Of a DNA stretch of 34,283 nt, positions 28,296-34,283 are shown piece by piece; position 1 is the first letter of the stretch; every line of letters begins with the position of its first letter. Origin of the DNA: Rhodobacter sp. GTDB taxonomy: Bacteria; Pseudomonadota; Alphaproteobacteria; Rhodobacterales; Rhodobacteraceae. Below the pieces are notes generated by a model that searched no databases, was not told the origin of the DNA, and saw nothing but the letters and a program-made list of their open reading frames with translations. The stretch covers positions 1 through 34,283 of the forward strand of contig JAPOUP010000267.1 in NCBI GenBank assembly GCA_026708635.1, read 5' to 3'. The translations under genes were made by a program, and so were the position numbers.

Positions 28296-29320
28296 TGTCC
28301 CAAGCTCCGCGCCGGAAGCGCCGGGAGCGCTGGCAGTCCGAGCGTCGTGCGATCGCACTGGCCGGCCTCTGCACAGGTCCGGACACCGACCCGCAGTTTG
28401 GCTGACCGGGAACGCCGGTTATCGGTAAGTTCGCGGGCGTCAGGCCGGATTGGAGTGCGGGCTTTCTGGCGGAAACGGGCTTCCATTCTCTCCCGCGGCG
28501 GCGCATGGCGGCTTCCCTGCCTGTCCAAACCGCCGCGCTGGCGGAAAAAACGCTTGACCAGCCGGTCTTCAATCGAATGGAAGGTTACGACCGCAAGGAC
28601 GCCACCGGGCTTCAGCACCCGCTCGGCGGCCTCAAGCCCGTCCACAAGCTGGTCGAACTCCCGGTTGACCGCGATCCTCAGCGCCTGGAACGTGCGGGTG
28701 GCAGGATGTGACTGTCCGGGTTTCGCTCGAGGCAGGCAGGCCTGAACCACCGACGCCAGTTCAAGTGTGCGCGTGATCGGCGTCCGGGTCCTTCGTTGGA
28801 CCGCCGCCCGCGCGATGCGCCGTGCCGCCCGCTCCTCTCCGCAGGAGCGAAGAACCATGGCCAATTCAGCTTCGGAGAGTCGGTTGACCAAATCAGCGGC
28901 TGTCAGTCCCTTCCGCCCCATACGCATGTCAAGCGGACCGTCAACCATGAACGAAAAGCCCCGTTCGGAGTCATCGAGCTGCATGGAAGAAACGCCGAGA
29001 TCAAGCGTGATTCCGTCCAGTGGTCCGTCGACGAAACGGTCAAGGCATCCGAACTCTCCCTCGACAAGCCGCAGCCGGTTACCGTAATCCCCGGCCCAGC
29101 TCGCCGCCGCGGCGAGGGCCGCGGGATCCCGGTCGACGGAAATCACACGCTCCGCCCCACTATCGAGCAGTGCCCTGGAATAACCGCCCGCCCCTAGCGT
29201 CCCGTCAAGCCAGACTCCAGAGACCGGGGACACTTCCCTCATCAGCGAACCCAGCAGGACAGGCGTATGCGGGGTGGAAACCTCAGCGGGGCGGGGAGGA
29301 ACCGTCGGTAGCGGTACCAT
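28292..29320 (-). CDS. rsmH: RsmH (MraW), 16S rRNA m4C1402 methyltransferase
   Basis: A 342-residue cytoplasmic SAM-dependent enzyme that N4-methylates C1402 of 16S r[18 protein letters not shown] leads into the SAM site [17 protein letters not shown], with [13 protein letters not shown] after it. [19 protein letters not shown] and [16 protein letters not shown] are diagnostic family motifs, and [17 protein letters not shown] and [18 protein letters not shown] complete it. ATG 29320 lies four bases after the mraZ stop, with GGGCGG upstream inside mraZ. Starting there gives the usual family N-terminus; an upstream in-frame start at 29422 would run through mraZ. Confidence 0.96.
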   Translation of the reverse strand: MVPLPTVPPRPAEVSTPHTPVLLGSLMREVSPVSGVWLDGTLGAGGYSRALLDSGAERVISVDRDPAALAAAASWAGDYGNRLRLVEGEFGCLDRFVDGPLDGITLDLGVSSMQLDDSERGFSFMVDGPLDMRMGRKGLTAADLVNRLSEAELAMVLRSCGEERAARRIARAAVQRRTRTPITRTLELASVVQACLPRAKPGQSHPATRTFQALRIAVNREFDQLVDGLEAAERVLKPGGVLAVVTFHSIEDRLVKRFFRQRGGLDRQGSRHAPPRERMEARFRQKARTPIRPDARELTDNRRSRSAKLRVGVRTCAEAGQCDRTTLGLPALPALPARSLGQ

Positions 29321-29324
29321 CGTT

Positions 29325-29879
29325 CTAGGTTCCGCCCAGCCTACTGACCGGAACCCGCGGGTTAAAGTCTTTCGGGAGACTTTCCGACCAACTCTTCCGC
29401 CTGGCGTCCTTGTAGGCTTCATAGGTTCCGGGCGCCCAGATCTGAAAAGTGGTTCCGACCGCGACGAAAAGTGCGCAGTTGGAGAGACCGAAACGTTTCC
29501 GAAGCCTTGGAGGGATAACGACGCGCCCGGTGTCGTCGACGGTTACCAACTGCGAGAAGGTGGAATAGAGTTCCACCCTCGCTTCGGTTTCGGGAACGTC
29601 ATCCTGATCGCGGATCCACGAAACGATCTCTTGATAGAGGCTTATGGTATGGCATTCCATGAACGACCGGCACAGAGGCGCCGGAGTATCGGGATGCTCG
29701 TCGCCGAAAACGATGACAAACTGGGGATGCCGGTCGGACGACCATTCGGGGTCGCCCTTCTCCAGGACGCGCCGGAATTCCGCTGGAACAGAGACCCTGC
29801 CCTTTCCATCGACTTTCTGGAGGAACTGACCTGCGAACCACTGAGTCAATTTCCTGTCGACCCCTTCGCTTCGTCCCAT
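29325..29879 (-). CDS. mraZ: MraZ, dcw-cluster transcriptional regulator
   Basis: An 184-residue member of the MraZ/AbrB-like fold, a ring-forming DNA-binding protein that in E. coli represses its own dcw promoter. It has two SpoVT/AbrB-type repeats: [20 protein letters not shown] near residue 20, and [20 protein letters not shown] near 110. The protein is longer than the roughly 150-residue E. coli form, as in many alphaproteobacteria. The N-terminal residues before FAGQF are not conserved, so TTG 29849, which has AAGGGG and AGGA upstream, is a possible alternative start. It is the first gene of the dcw run and is preceded by a long control region. Confidence 0.93.
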   Translation of the reverse strand: MGRSEGVDRKLTQWFAGQFLQKVDGKGRVSVPAEFRRVLEKGDPEWSSDRHPQFVIVFGDEHPDTPAPLCRSFMECHTISLYQEIVSWIRDQDDVPETEARVELYSTFSQLVTVDDTGRVVIPPRLRKRFGLSNCALFVAVGTTFQIWAPGTYEAYKDARRKSWSESLPKDFNPRVPVSRLGGT

Positions 29880-30143
29880 TCACAAGCCGCGTCGCGCGAA
29901 ACGCGTTGACGCGAACGGGAAACGGCGAGCCGGATGCTGCCACTACCGACCCGCCGCCCTGCCCGGTTTCCGGGCTGTCCAGCCGCGCAAGCCACTTGGG
30001 GGAAGGCCTGCATGCGCTCTGGTCGTTCTCTGGCGATGAAGACGGAGCCTGTATGATTCCAGCGTCACCCGCATGAAACCTGCTTCGCGGAGGGAGGCGA
30101 ATCTTCTGCCCTTTGGTCTATCCCGCCTTCATCGCAGTAACGG

Positions 30144-30172
30144 GAAATACGCGGGATTAAATGACTCGTCAA
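30144..30172 (-). promoter_or_regulatory. Candidate mraZ promoter with a GANTC site in its spacer
   Basis: Read leftward, TTGACG (30172-30167) is followed after 17 bases by TATTTC (30149-30144). A GAGTC/GACTC site (30167-30163) overlaps the last base of the -35 box and runs into the spacer. In Caulobacter, GcrA acts at promoters with a methylated GANTC between -35 and -10, so the arrangement is suggestive. The -10 match is weak, and the leader to mraZ would be about 265 bases. Confidence 0.35.
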
Positions 30173-30516
30173 TGGAATTTAATGGGAAAATATGTCACCG
30201 GAGGGCAAGCTCGATCATCGGTCAATGACTTTGGGGACCATAGACACACTTTGCGAGATGATTTCGAAGACTGTCTACTATATATGCCAATACAAACATT
30301 CTCGGAGACGGAAAAATTTTTTGCGGGAACCACCCGGAATCTGACCGAAAATCCATTAGCTCCGATGACTCAGCGACGGATCACCGACTGTCGGAGCCTG
30401 ATTCCCGGCACTGATCGGCGGGTGATTCGAATCACTTGGGGTCTAACTTCGGATCCACGCTGCCGTTCGCGGACAGTCCCATGATTTCCCATAACGGACA
30501 TGCCCGATGCGGGATT

Positions 30517-30537
30517 GCGGAGAAGTTTACCCTCCGC
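30517..30537 (-). terminator. Stem-loop directly after mrp
   Basis: Starting at the base after the mrp stop, GCGGAG pairs with CTCCGC around a nine-base loop. No T-run follows. It may end mrp transcription or mark its 3' end, which would make mraZ depend on its own promoter. Confidence 0.4.
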
Positions 30538-31629
30538 TCATGCCACGCCATCCTCAATCAGACGCGTCGCCAGCGCACGGTATGCGTCCGCGACCGGACC
30601 TTCGCGGGCGGCGGTCGGGATGCCGCTGTCGCCGGCCGCGCGCACCTCGAGCGCAAGCGGAACCTCTCCGAGAAACGGGATACCGAGCGTCTCGGCTTCG
30701 GATCTTACGCCACCGTGACCGAATATATGCTCCTCGTTGCCACATTGCGGACAGACGTATGTAGACATGTTCTCGATTAGACCCAGCACCGGCGCGGAGA
30801 GCTTCGCGAACATGTCGATCGCCTTGCGCGCGTCGAGCAGCGCGACGTCCTGTGGCGTTGACACCACCAGCGCCCCGGTCAACGCCGTGCGCTGGCACAA
30901 TGTCAACTGCACGTCACCCGTTCCGGGCGGCAGGTCGATCACGAGAATGTCAAGCCGTCCCCACCTGACCTGACCAAGCATCTGCTGAAGCGCCCCCATC
31001 AGCATCGGACCACGCCAGATCACGGCCTGACCGGGGTCAACCATCAGGCCGATCGACATCATCGTCACCCCGTGAGCCGTGACAGGAATGATCGTCTTTC
31101 CGTCCGGCGATCCAGGGCGCTGGCTCACTCCCATCATTTTCGGAAGGGACGGACCATGGATATCGGCGTCAAGAAGTCCGACGCGCCTTCCCTGTCTCGC
31201 CAGGGCGACGGCTAGGTTGGATGCGACCGTCGATTTTCCGACACCACCCTTGCCGGAGGCGACAGCGATAATTCGGTCGACGCCGCTGACCTCCACCCGT
31301 TGTTTCTGCGGTGAGGGATGGCGTCCGATCCTGAGATCCGGTGGCTCCGTTGCCTTGCCGGATGCCTCGCCAGCGCCATCGGGACCATGCGCTGTCAGCA
31401 CCACCGACACGTTGCGGACGTCCGGCATTTCCCCGACTTTCCGTTCCGCCTCCTCCCGCACCGCCTCCAGTTCCCTAGCGGCCTCAGGGCTTTCCGCTTC
31501 CATTACAAACCGAACCTGTCCGTCCTTGAAGCTCAATGCCCTCACGAGATCGGAACTTACCAGGTTGCCGCCGCCCGGTAACCTTACGGTGGAAAGCACC
31601 TGTAGAATCCGTTCGGGATTTTCCGTCAT
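30538..31629 (-). CDS. mrp: Mrp/ApbC, P-loop iron-sulfur cluster carrier
   Basis: A 363-residue cytoplasmic protein of the Mrp/NBP35 family that carries and delivers Fe-S clusters. An N-terminal DUF59/MIP18 domain (about 4-80, [20 protein letters not shown]) precedes the ATPase domain. The deviant Walker [17 protein letters not shown] is at about 125-140, followed by [16 protein letters not shown] and [13 protein letters not shown]. The C-terminal CPQC ([17 protein letters not shown]) binds the bridging cluster. ATG 31629 has GGGAG seven to eight bases upstream; an in-frame start at 31722 would add 31 unrelated residues. Confidence 0.95.
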   Translation of the reverse strand: MTENPERILQVLSTVRLPGGGNLVSSDLVRALSFKDGQVRFVMEAESPEAARELEAVREEAERKVGEMPDVRNVSVVLTAHGPDGAGEASGKATEPPDLRIGRHPSPQKQRVEVSGVDRIIAVASGKGGVGKSTVASNLAVALARQGRRVGLLDADIHGPSLPKMMGVSQRPGSPDGKTIIPVTAHGVTMMSIGLMVDPGQAVIWRGPMLMGALQQMLGQVRWGRLDILVIDLPPGTGDVQLTLCQRTALTGALVVSTPQDVALLDARKAIDMFAKLSAPVLGLIENMSTYVCPQCGNEEHIFGHGGVRSEAETLGIPFLGEVPLALEVRAAGDSGIPTAAREGPVADAYRALATRLIEDGVA

Positions 31630-32535
31630 TCGCGCACTCCCTTGCCGTCCGCACGGCGGCTCGCACCGTAGTTCGCGCCAACGATCCCTATACACAAGCC
31701 GGGTTCCCGACGGTCCAAACACATCCTGTCGCCAATCCGTCCCACCGGAAACATATGCGGTTTCTGCATAGCGGCAATTCGAAGTATTTCGTTGTGCACC
31801 TGCAGCATTCCGCTATATTTCACATGACAGCGGCTTGGTGGGCCTGCAGGGCCATGAGGCAGTGACGCGAAAGGTGACCGACGTGACCTTTACCGGCAAC
31901 ATTAAGGGATTGGAAGTCATTCCGCTTCCGCACGCGCGCACTGAACTGGGACATGCGGGTCCACGTTTCGCCAAGCATAGCGATCGCCAGTTCGGGAGCG
32001 CCTATACCACGCGCGTTGACGTCTCGGGCGGTGCGTTCGCAGCCGGCGGAGGCCTCTAACGGTTTCCGGCCCAGCCATCTGCCCTCTCCTCCCTGGGGCA
32101 CCGATTGGCTGAGTCAATCGCGGCGGCGCCACTCCTCCTCCCGGGCGCCGCCGCACTTTCTGGAACGAGCGCGATACGGCCGGAAAACCTGGTTGGGCTG
32201 TGCGGCCTCAGCCTTGGGGCGGAAACGGTGGATACCAGCCAAGGCCGGAGATCGGACCCTCGAGGTATGCCGGAACGGACCGTGTCACATAAACGCCCGG
32301 GTGAGAGTTCGTCCGCACCTACGTATTTCGGCATATTTTCCGAACCGTGATCCATCGGTACGAAGGCGTGCACGCAGGCAAATTCCGTCGTACTACGGTT
32401 AGAGCCAATTACATGCGTGGCCCATTGGCCGAGTGAGCTATTCGCGGCGCGATGGTCCCAACTCCATTGGGCCAAATGCGGTCGGGTTGCATCCATTCAG
32501 TCCGGAAAGACGGCGGTCGTGCCGGACCGATCCGG
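31630..32535. other. Gene-poor stretch between mrp and the hydrolase gene
   Basis: About 900 bases in which only one small candidate gene (31820-32101) has any support. Several open frames from 31953 to 32496 lack ribosome sites and family resemblance, and their residue content (Arg/Ser/Pro-rich) is typical of GC-rich shadow frames. A dyad, CGATTGGCTGAGTCAATCG at 32102-32120, sits just upstream of a strong ribosome-site-like block. The 32130-32500 part shows nothing I can name. Confidence 0.5.
31820..32101 (-). CDS. Small hypothetical protein, possibly a frameshifted phasin-like gene
   Basis: Unassigned. From a GTG at 32101 the frame gives 93 residues. From residue 16 they look protein-like, with helix-forming content: EASAGCERTARDVNARG, LAIAMLGETWTRMSQFSARV, then KGHVGHLSRHCLMALQAHQA, ending AAVM. 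The spacing of Trp/aromatic and Gln/Ala-rich helices recalls short phasins (polyhydroxyalkanoate granule proteins), but that is only an impression. A strong ribosome-site-like block, AGGGAGGAGAGG (32094-32083), precedes ATG 32078, which lies in another frame. Removing one base near 32057 would join that ATG to this reading frame. It is therefore either a GTG-started gene or a recently frameshifted one. Confidence 0.25.
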   Translation of the reverse strand: MPQGGEGRWLGRKPLEASAGCERTARDVNARGIGAPELAIAMLGETWTRMSQFSARVRKRNDFQSLNVAGKGHVGHLSRHCLMALQAHQAAVM

Positions 32536-33342
32536 TCAGTTCGCGAGCAATGCGCTCAGGATAGCGCTATCTTCGTTCCTCAAACCTTCGATAACTGAAA
32601 AGTGGTGGTGGACGCCGTCGACCACCACGTGTGTCTCGACGTCAAAGCCTTTCCAAACAAGCCCAATGAACTGCGTCTGTCGGATGAATTCCGGCCGTTC
32701 GCCACCGCCGACCCAAGCAGTTAGCCGAGTCCCGGCGCGAGGCTCGAGTAAAGCGGGGCTTTCGGCGCGGGCCTCGGCCAGATCAAGCCGCAGCGTATCA
32801 TTCATGGCTGTCCGCATCAGGGGGCGTAGATCATGGATACCGCTGATCGACATGACACGGGCGATGCGATCACCGCAGGGAATATCAATGTCGGCGCATA
32901 CCATCCGGCTGACGAGATGCCCTCCGGCGGAATGGCCAACAAGCCTGATCGGTCCCGCAACACGGCTTGCGGCGTAGCTGACGGCGGCGCGGATTTCCCC
33001 AGTGATGCCGGAGAGGCGAGTATTGGGCGTCAAGGTGTATCCAGGCACCGCGACAGCCCAACCGGAGGAGCGGGCACCCTCGGCGAAATGGGTCCAGTCG
33101 GATTTGTGGAGCCGCATCCAATAGCCGCCATGCACAAACACGACTAGCCCTTTTGGGGTGCCGTCGGGCCAGACAAGATCGAGCCGTTGCCTGGGTGCGT
33201 CACCGTAGGCGATGTCCTCCTCCACGATGATTCCGCCGGCCCTGTAAGCCGCCGCCTCGGCCGCCCAATAGGCGGGCAGGGCCGCGGAGCCCGTGACGTG
33301 GGCCATATTGGCGTAGGCGTCATCCCAGTTTTTCATGTTCAC
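32536..33342 (-). CDS. Alpha/beta hydrolase, arylformamidase-like
   Basis: A 268-residue alpha/beta hydrolase without a signal peptide, so likely cytoplasmic. The oxyanion motif HGGYW (71-75) and nucleophile elbow GHSAGG (Ser138) are those of the kynurenine-formamidase/BD-FAE group. The C-terminal HHHFSVIEGL supplies the catalytic His (about 247), where arylformamidases have HF-VIE. The catalytic acid is not obvious to me. The real substrate is unknown; KynB activity is only one possibility and no other kynurenine genes are present. GTG 33342 overlaps the cupin stop and has GGAAG about seven bases upstream; ATG 33336 is an alternative. It forms a coupled pair with the cupin gene. Confidence 0.8.
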   Translation of the reverse strand: MNMKNWDDAYANMAHVTGSAALPAYWAAEAAAYRAGGIIVEEDIAYGDAPRQRLDLVWPDGTPKGLVVFVHGGYWMRLHKSDWTHFAEGARSSGWAVAVPGYTLTPNTRLSGITGEIRAAVSYAASRVAGPIRLVGHSAGGHLVSRMVCADIDIPCGDRIARVMSISGIHDLRPLMRTAMNDTLRLDLAEARAESPALLEPRAGTRLTAWVGGGERPEFIRQTQFIGLVWKGFDVETHVVVDGVHHHFSVIEGLRNEDSAILSALLAN

Positions 33343-33779
33343 TCATTGGCTTCCGGCGGAAGGAAGTCGACGTCATGCTCGGCGGAGATCCTCACCACCG
33401 CCTCTACATCCGTCATTTCGTGCAGTTCATCGAACAATTCCTTGAGCCGGCCCGCGGGAGAGACCCAGAAGAGAGCGCGCACCGGCTTGTCCGACTTGTT
33501 GAAATAACCGTGCGGCACGCCCTTGGGCATTCGCACCAGATCACCCGCACGGGCCTTGGTCCAAACCCCGTCGAGCTTGAGATCCAGCGTGCCTTCCTGA
33601 ACAAGGATGAATTCGTCTTGAGTCGGATGGATATGCACCGGAACATGCTGGCCGGGCTTCGAGTTGGTCTCAAAGGCGAACGCACTCTCGCACCAGGCTT
33701 TGACGTAATAGGTCTGTCCAAGAATATTGAGTTTGTCTCCATCCCCCTCGCGGGTGATGCCGCCGTCGAGATCGGGCAT
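33339..33779 (-). CDS. Single-domain cupin protein
   Basis: A 146-residue small beta-barrel. Cupin motif 1 reads GQHVPVHIHPTQDEFILVQEG, with metal ligands His49, His51 and Glu56. Motif 2 reads GDLVRMPKGVPHGYFN, with His90. All four ligands are present, so it should bind a metal and could be an enzyme, but the reaction cannot be read from sequence. ATG 33779 has AAGGAG seven bases upstream; an in-frame ATG at 33860 would add 27 poorly conserved residues. A GAGAG-TT-CTCTC dyad (33846-33857) lies about 67 bases upstream as a possible operator. It is coupled to the hydrolase gene downstream. Confidence 0.85.
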   Translation of the reverse strand: MPDLDGGITREGDGDKLNILGQTYYVKAWCESAFAFETNSKPGQHVPVHIHPTQDEFILVQEGTLDLKLDGVWTKARAGDLVRMPKGVPHGYFNKSDKPVRALFWVSPAGRLKELFDELHEMTDVEAVVRISAEHDVDFLPPEANE

Positions 33780-33976
33780 GACGTTTCTCCTTGTCGATCG
33801 GGTCCGGAGACCGCGTATGCTACCGTCCTCCGTCAACGTGATCTTGAGAGTTCTCTCCATGATCCGGATTTCCGCAGGACATTCATTGATGGAGCGACCT
33901 ATATCATAATCCTCCGAAGGTATAGATTTTCATCAGCGGGTCGTCCTCGCCGCTGGTGAAACGAGGACTTGAAGAT
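33780..33976. other. Upstream region of the cupin-hydrolase pair
   Basis: Non-coding, with a relatively AT-rich block at about 33895-33940 (TATATCATAAT on the + strand). The cupin promoter is expected here, along with the GAGAG-TT-CTCTC dyad (33846-33857). No convincing -35/-10 pair was fixed. The decayed IS begins on the right. Confidence 0.4.
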
Positions 33977-34115
33977 ATGGTCCGTGACGTGTTTCGAACC
34001 TTTGACTCCAAAAAAGCATACGAGGGGGCCCGCGCCCAAGGGATCGGCCGTTCGAGAGGCGGCCTGACGACCAAGGTCGTGGCCGTGGTGGACGCGAGAT
34101 GACTGTCAACGGGCC
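33977..34115 (+). pseudogene. IS5-family transposase remnant with an internal deletion
   Basis: One frame reads DSKKAYEGARAQGIGRSRGG, then LTTKVVAVVDAR and TGA (34098-34100). The GIGRSRGGLTTK-H-VVDA block is the well-known middle of IS5-type transposases, but here the protein stops immediately after VVDA. The bases after it, GATGACTGTCAACGGGCC, match the 3' end of the other IS5 remnant at 7902-7920 (GATGACTCTCAACGGACG, reverse strand). So the middle has been joined to the right end by loss of the C-terminal coding part. CTAA (34116-34119) follows, fitting the YTAR target. The left part before about 33977 is not recognisable. Confidence 0.7.
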
Positions 34116-34131
34116 CTAAATTTGGTTCGGA

Positions 34132-34283
34132 CTATTCCCAGGGATTGAGAATTTCGAACTCAAATCTATCAAAATCTGAGACATTCCGGGTCACGAGCAC
34201 CAGCCCGCGATCGATGGCGATGGCTGCGATTTGAGCGTCAAAAGCGGACGGCGTTTTCCCGGTCCGGTCACCGGTCCCCATCG
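34132..34283 (-). CDS. VapC-type PIN-domain toxin (C-terminal end only)
   Basis: The gene enters from the right edge and ends at TAG (34134-34132). The visible 49 residues contain AFDAQIAAIAIDRGLVLVTR and NVSDFDRFEFEILNPWE. This is the C-terminal third of VapC/FitB PIN ribonucleases, with the conserved Asp of FDAQIAAIA and the TRN-DF motif that holds the last acidic residue. Toxins of this kind cleave RNA and are held in check by a partner antitoxin, which would lie outside the window. The visible part is intact. It lies 12 bases beyond the IS5 remnant's target. Confidence 0.85.
   Translation of the reverse strand, partial: MGTGDRTGKTPSAFDAQIAAIAIDRGLVLVTRNVSDFDRFEFEILNPWE

Larger units (their letters stand above)
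29880..30537 (-). promoter_or_regulatory. Long GANTC-rich control region upstream of mraZ
   Basis: These 658 bases hold no gene and are clearly more AT-rich than their surroundings between about 30150 and 30360. Eight GANTC sites (the CcrM methylation target) lie at 30055, 30099, 30163, 30337, 30367, 30400, 30424 and 30429. The last two are back-to-back inside the perfect palindrome GTGATTCGAATCAC (30422-30435). Two TGGGA boxes ten bases apart occur at 30491-30477 on the minus strand. A GCCCGG-AAA-CCGGGC stem-loop (29975-29961) would lie in the mraZ leader. I looked for RNase P RNA, often sited here in alphaproteobacteria, and did not find its conserved core. Confidence 0.6.

Noticed and set aside
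29880..30537. RNase P RNA or a riboswitch upstream of mraZ
   Set aside because: I looked on the minus strand for the conserved RNase P core, and for TPP and cobalamin boxes; none was found, only a short GC stem-loop.
31953..32496. Overlapping open frames of about 146-149 codons on both strands
   Set aside because: Arg/Ser/Pro-rich composition, no start signals and no family match; typical of shadow frames in GC-rich DNA.

Overview
The window looks like a high-GC alphaproteobacterial chromosome segment. Evidence is the gene order mraZ-rsmH-ftsL-ftsI-murE-murF-mraY-murD, an alphaproteobacterial-type FtsL, an SbmA/BacA protein, and many GANTC (CcrM-type) sites upstream of mraZ. The species cannot be named from the sequence.

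Left part (1-8.4 kb): the 3' end of hslU (1-167) is followed by a decayed IS110-type transposase (327-591). Then comes a tightly packed operon (729-7901): a cytosine-deaminase-like amidohydrolase, a Tat-exported BMP/PnrA-type binding protein, an amidase-signature hydrolase, and a complete nucleoside-type ABC importer (double-ATPase protein plus two permeases). It reads as an uptake-and-hydrolysis module for a nucleobase-like or cyclic amide compound. It ends exactly at a CTAG occupied by a decayed IS5-family transposase (7902 to about 8165), so both sides carry insertion-sequence debris.

Middle (8.4-20.3 kb): an MFS transporter and uvrA run rightward. Converging on them is a two-gene RND efflux operon (periplasmic adaptor, then an unusually long 1256-residue pump). 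A poorly coding stretch (17.6-18.3 kb) follows, then sbmA/bacA and a HugZ-type FMN protein, both leftward.

Right-middle (20.6-31.6 kb): the division and cell-wall (dcw) cluster runs leftward from mraZ to murD, with stop/start overlaps at most junctions. The usual ftsW-murG-murC-murB-ddl-ftsQAZ continuation is absent. Upstream of mraZ is a 658-base, comparatively AT-rich control region with eight GANTC sites, one of them inside a candidate promoter spacer. Mrp/ApbC lies beyond it on the same strand.

Right end (31.6-34.3 kb): a non-coding or decayed stretch with a possible small, perhaps frameshifted, gene; a coupled cupin and arylformamidase-like hydrolase pair; an internally deleted IS5-family remnant whose right end matches the remnant at 7902; and the 3' end of a VapC-type PIN toxin gene running off the edge.

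I see no CRISPR array, rRNA or tRNA, and no clear new defence system. The most interesting signals are the IS-flanked catabolic operon with a divergent deaminase active site, the GANTC-rich dcw control region, and the RND pump with an extra membrane hairpin.
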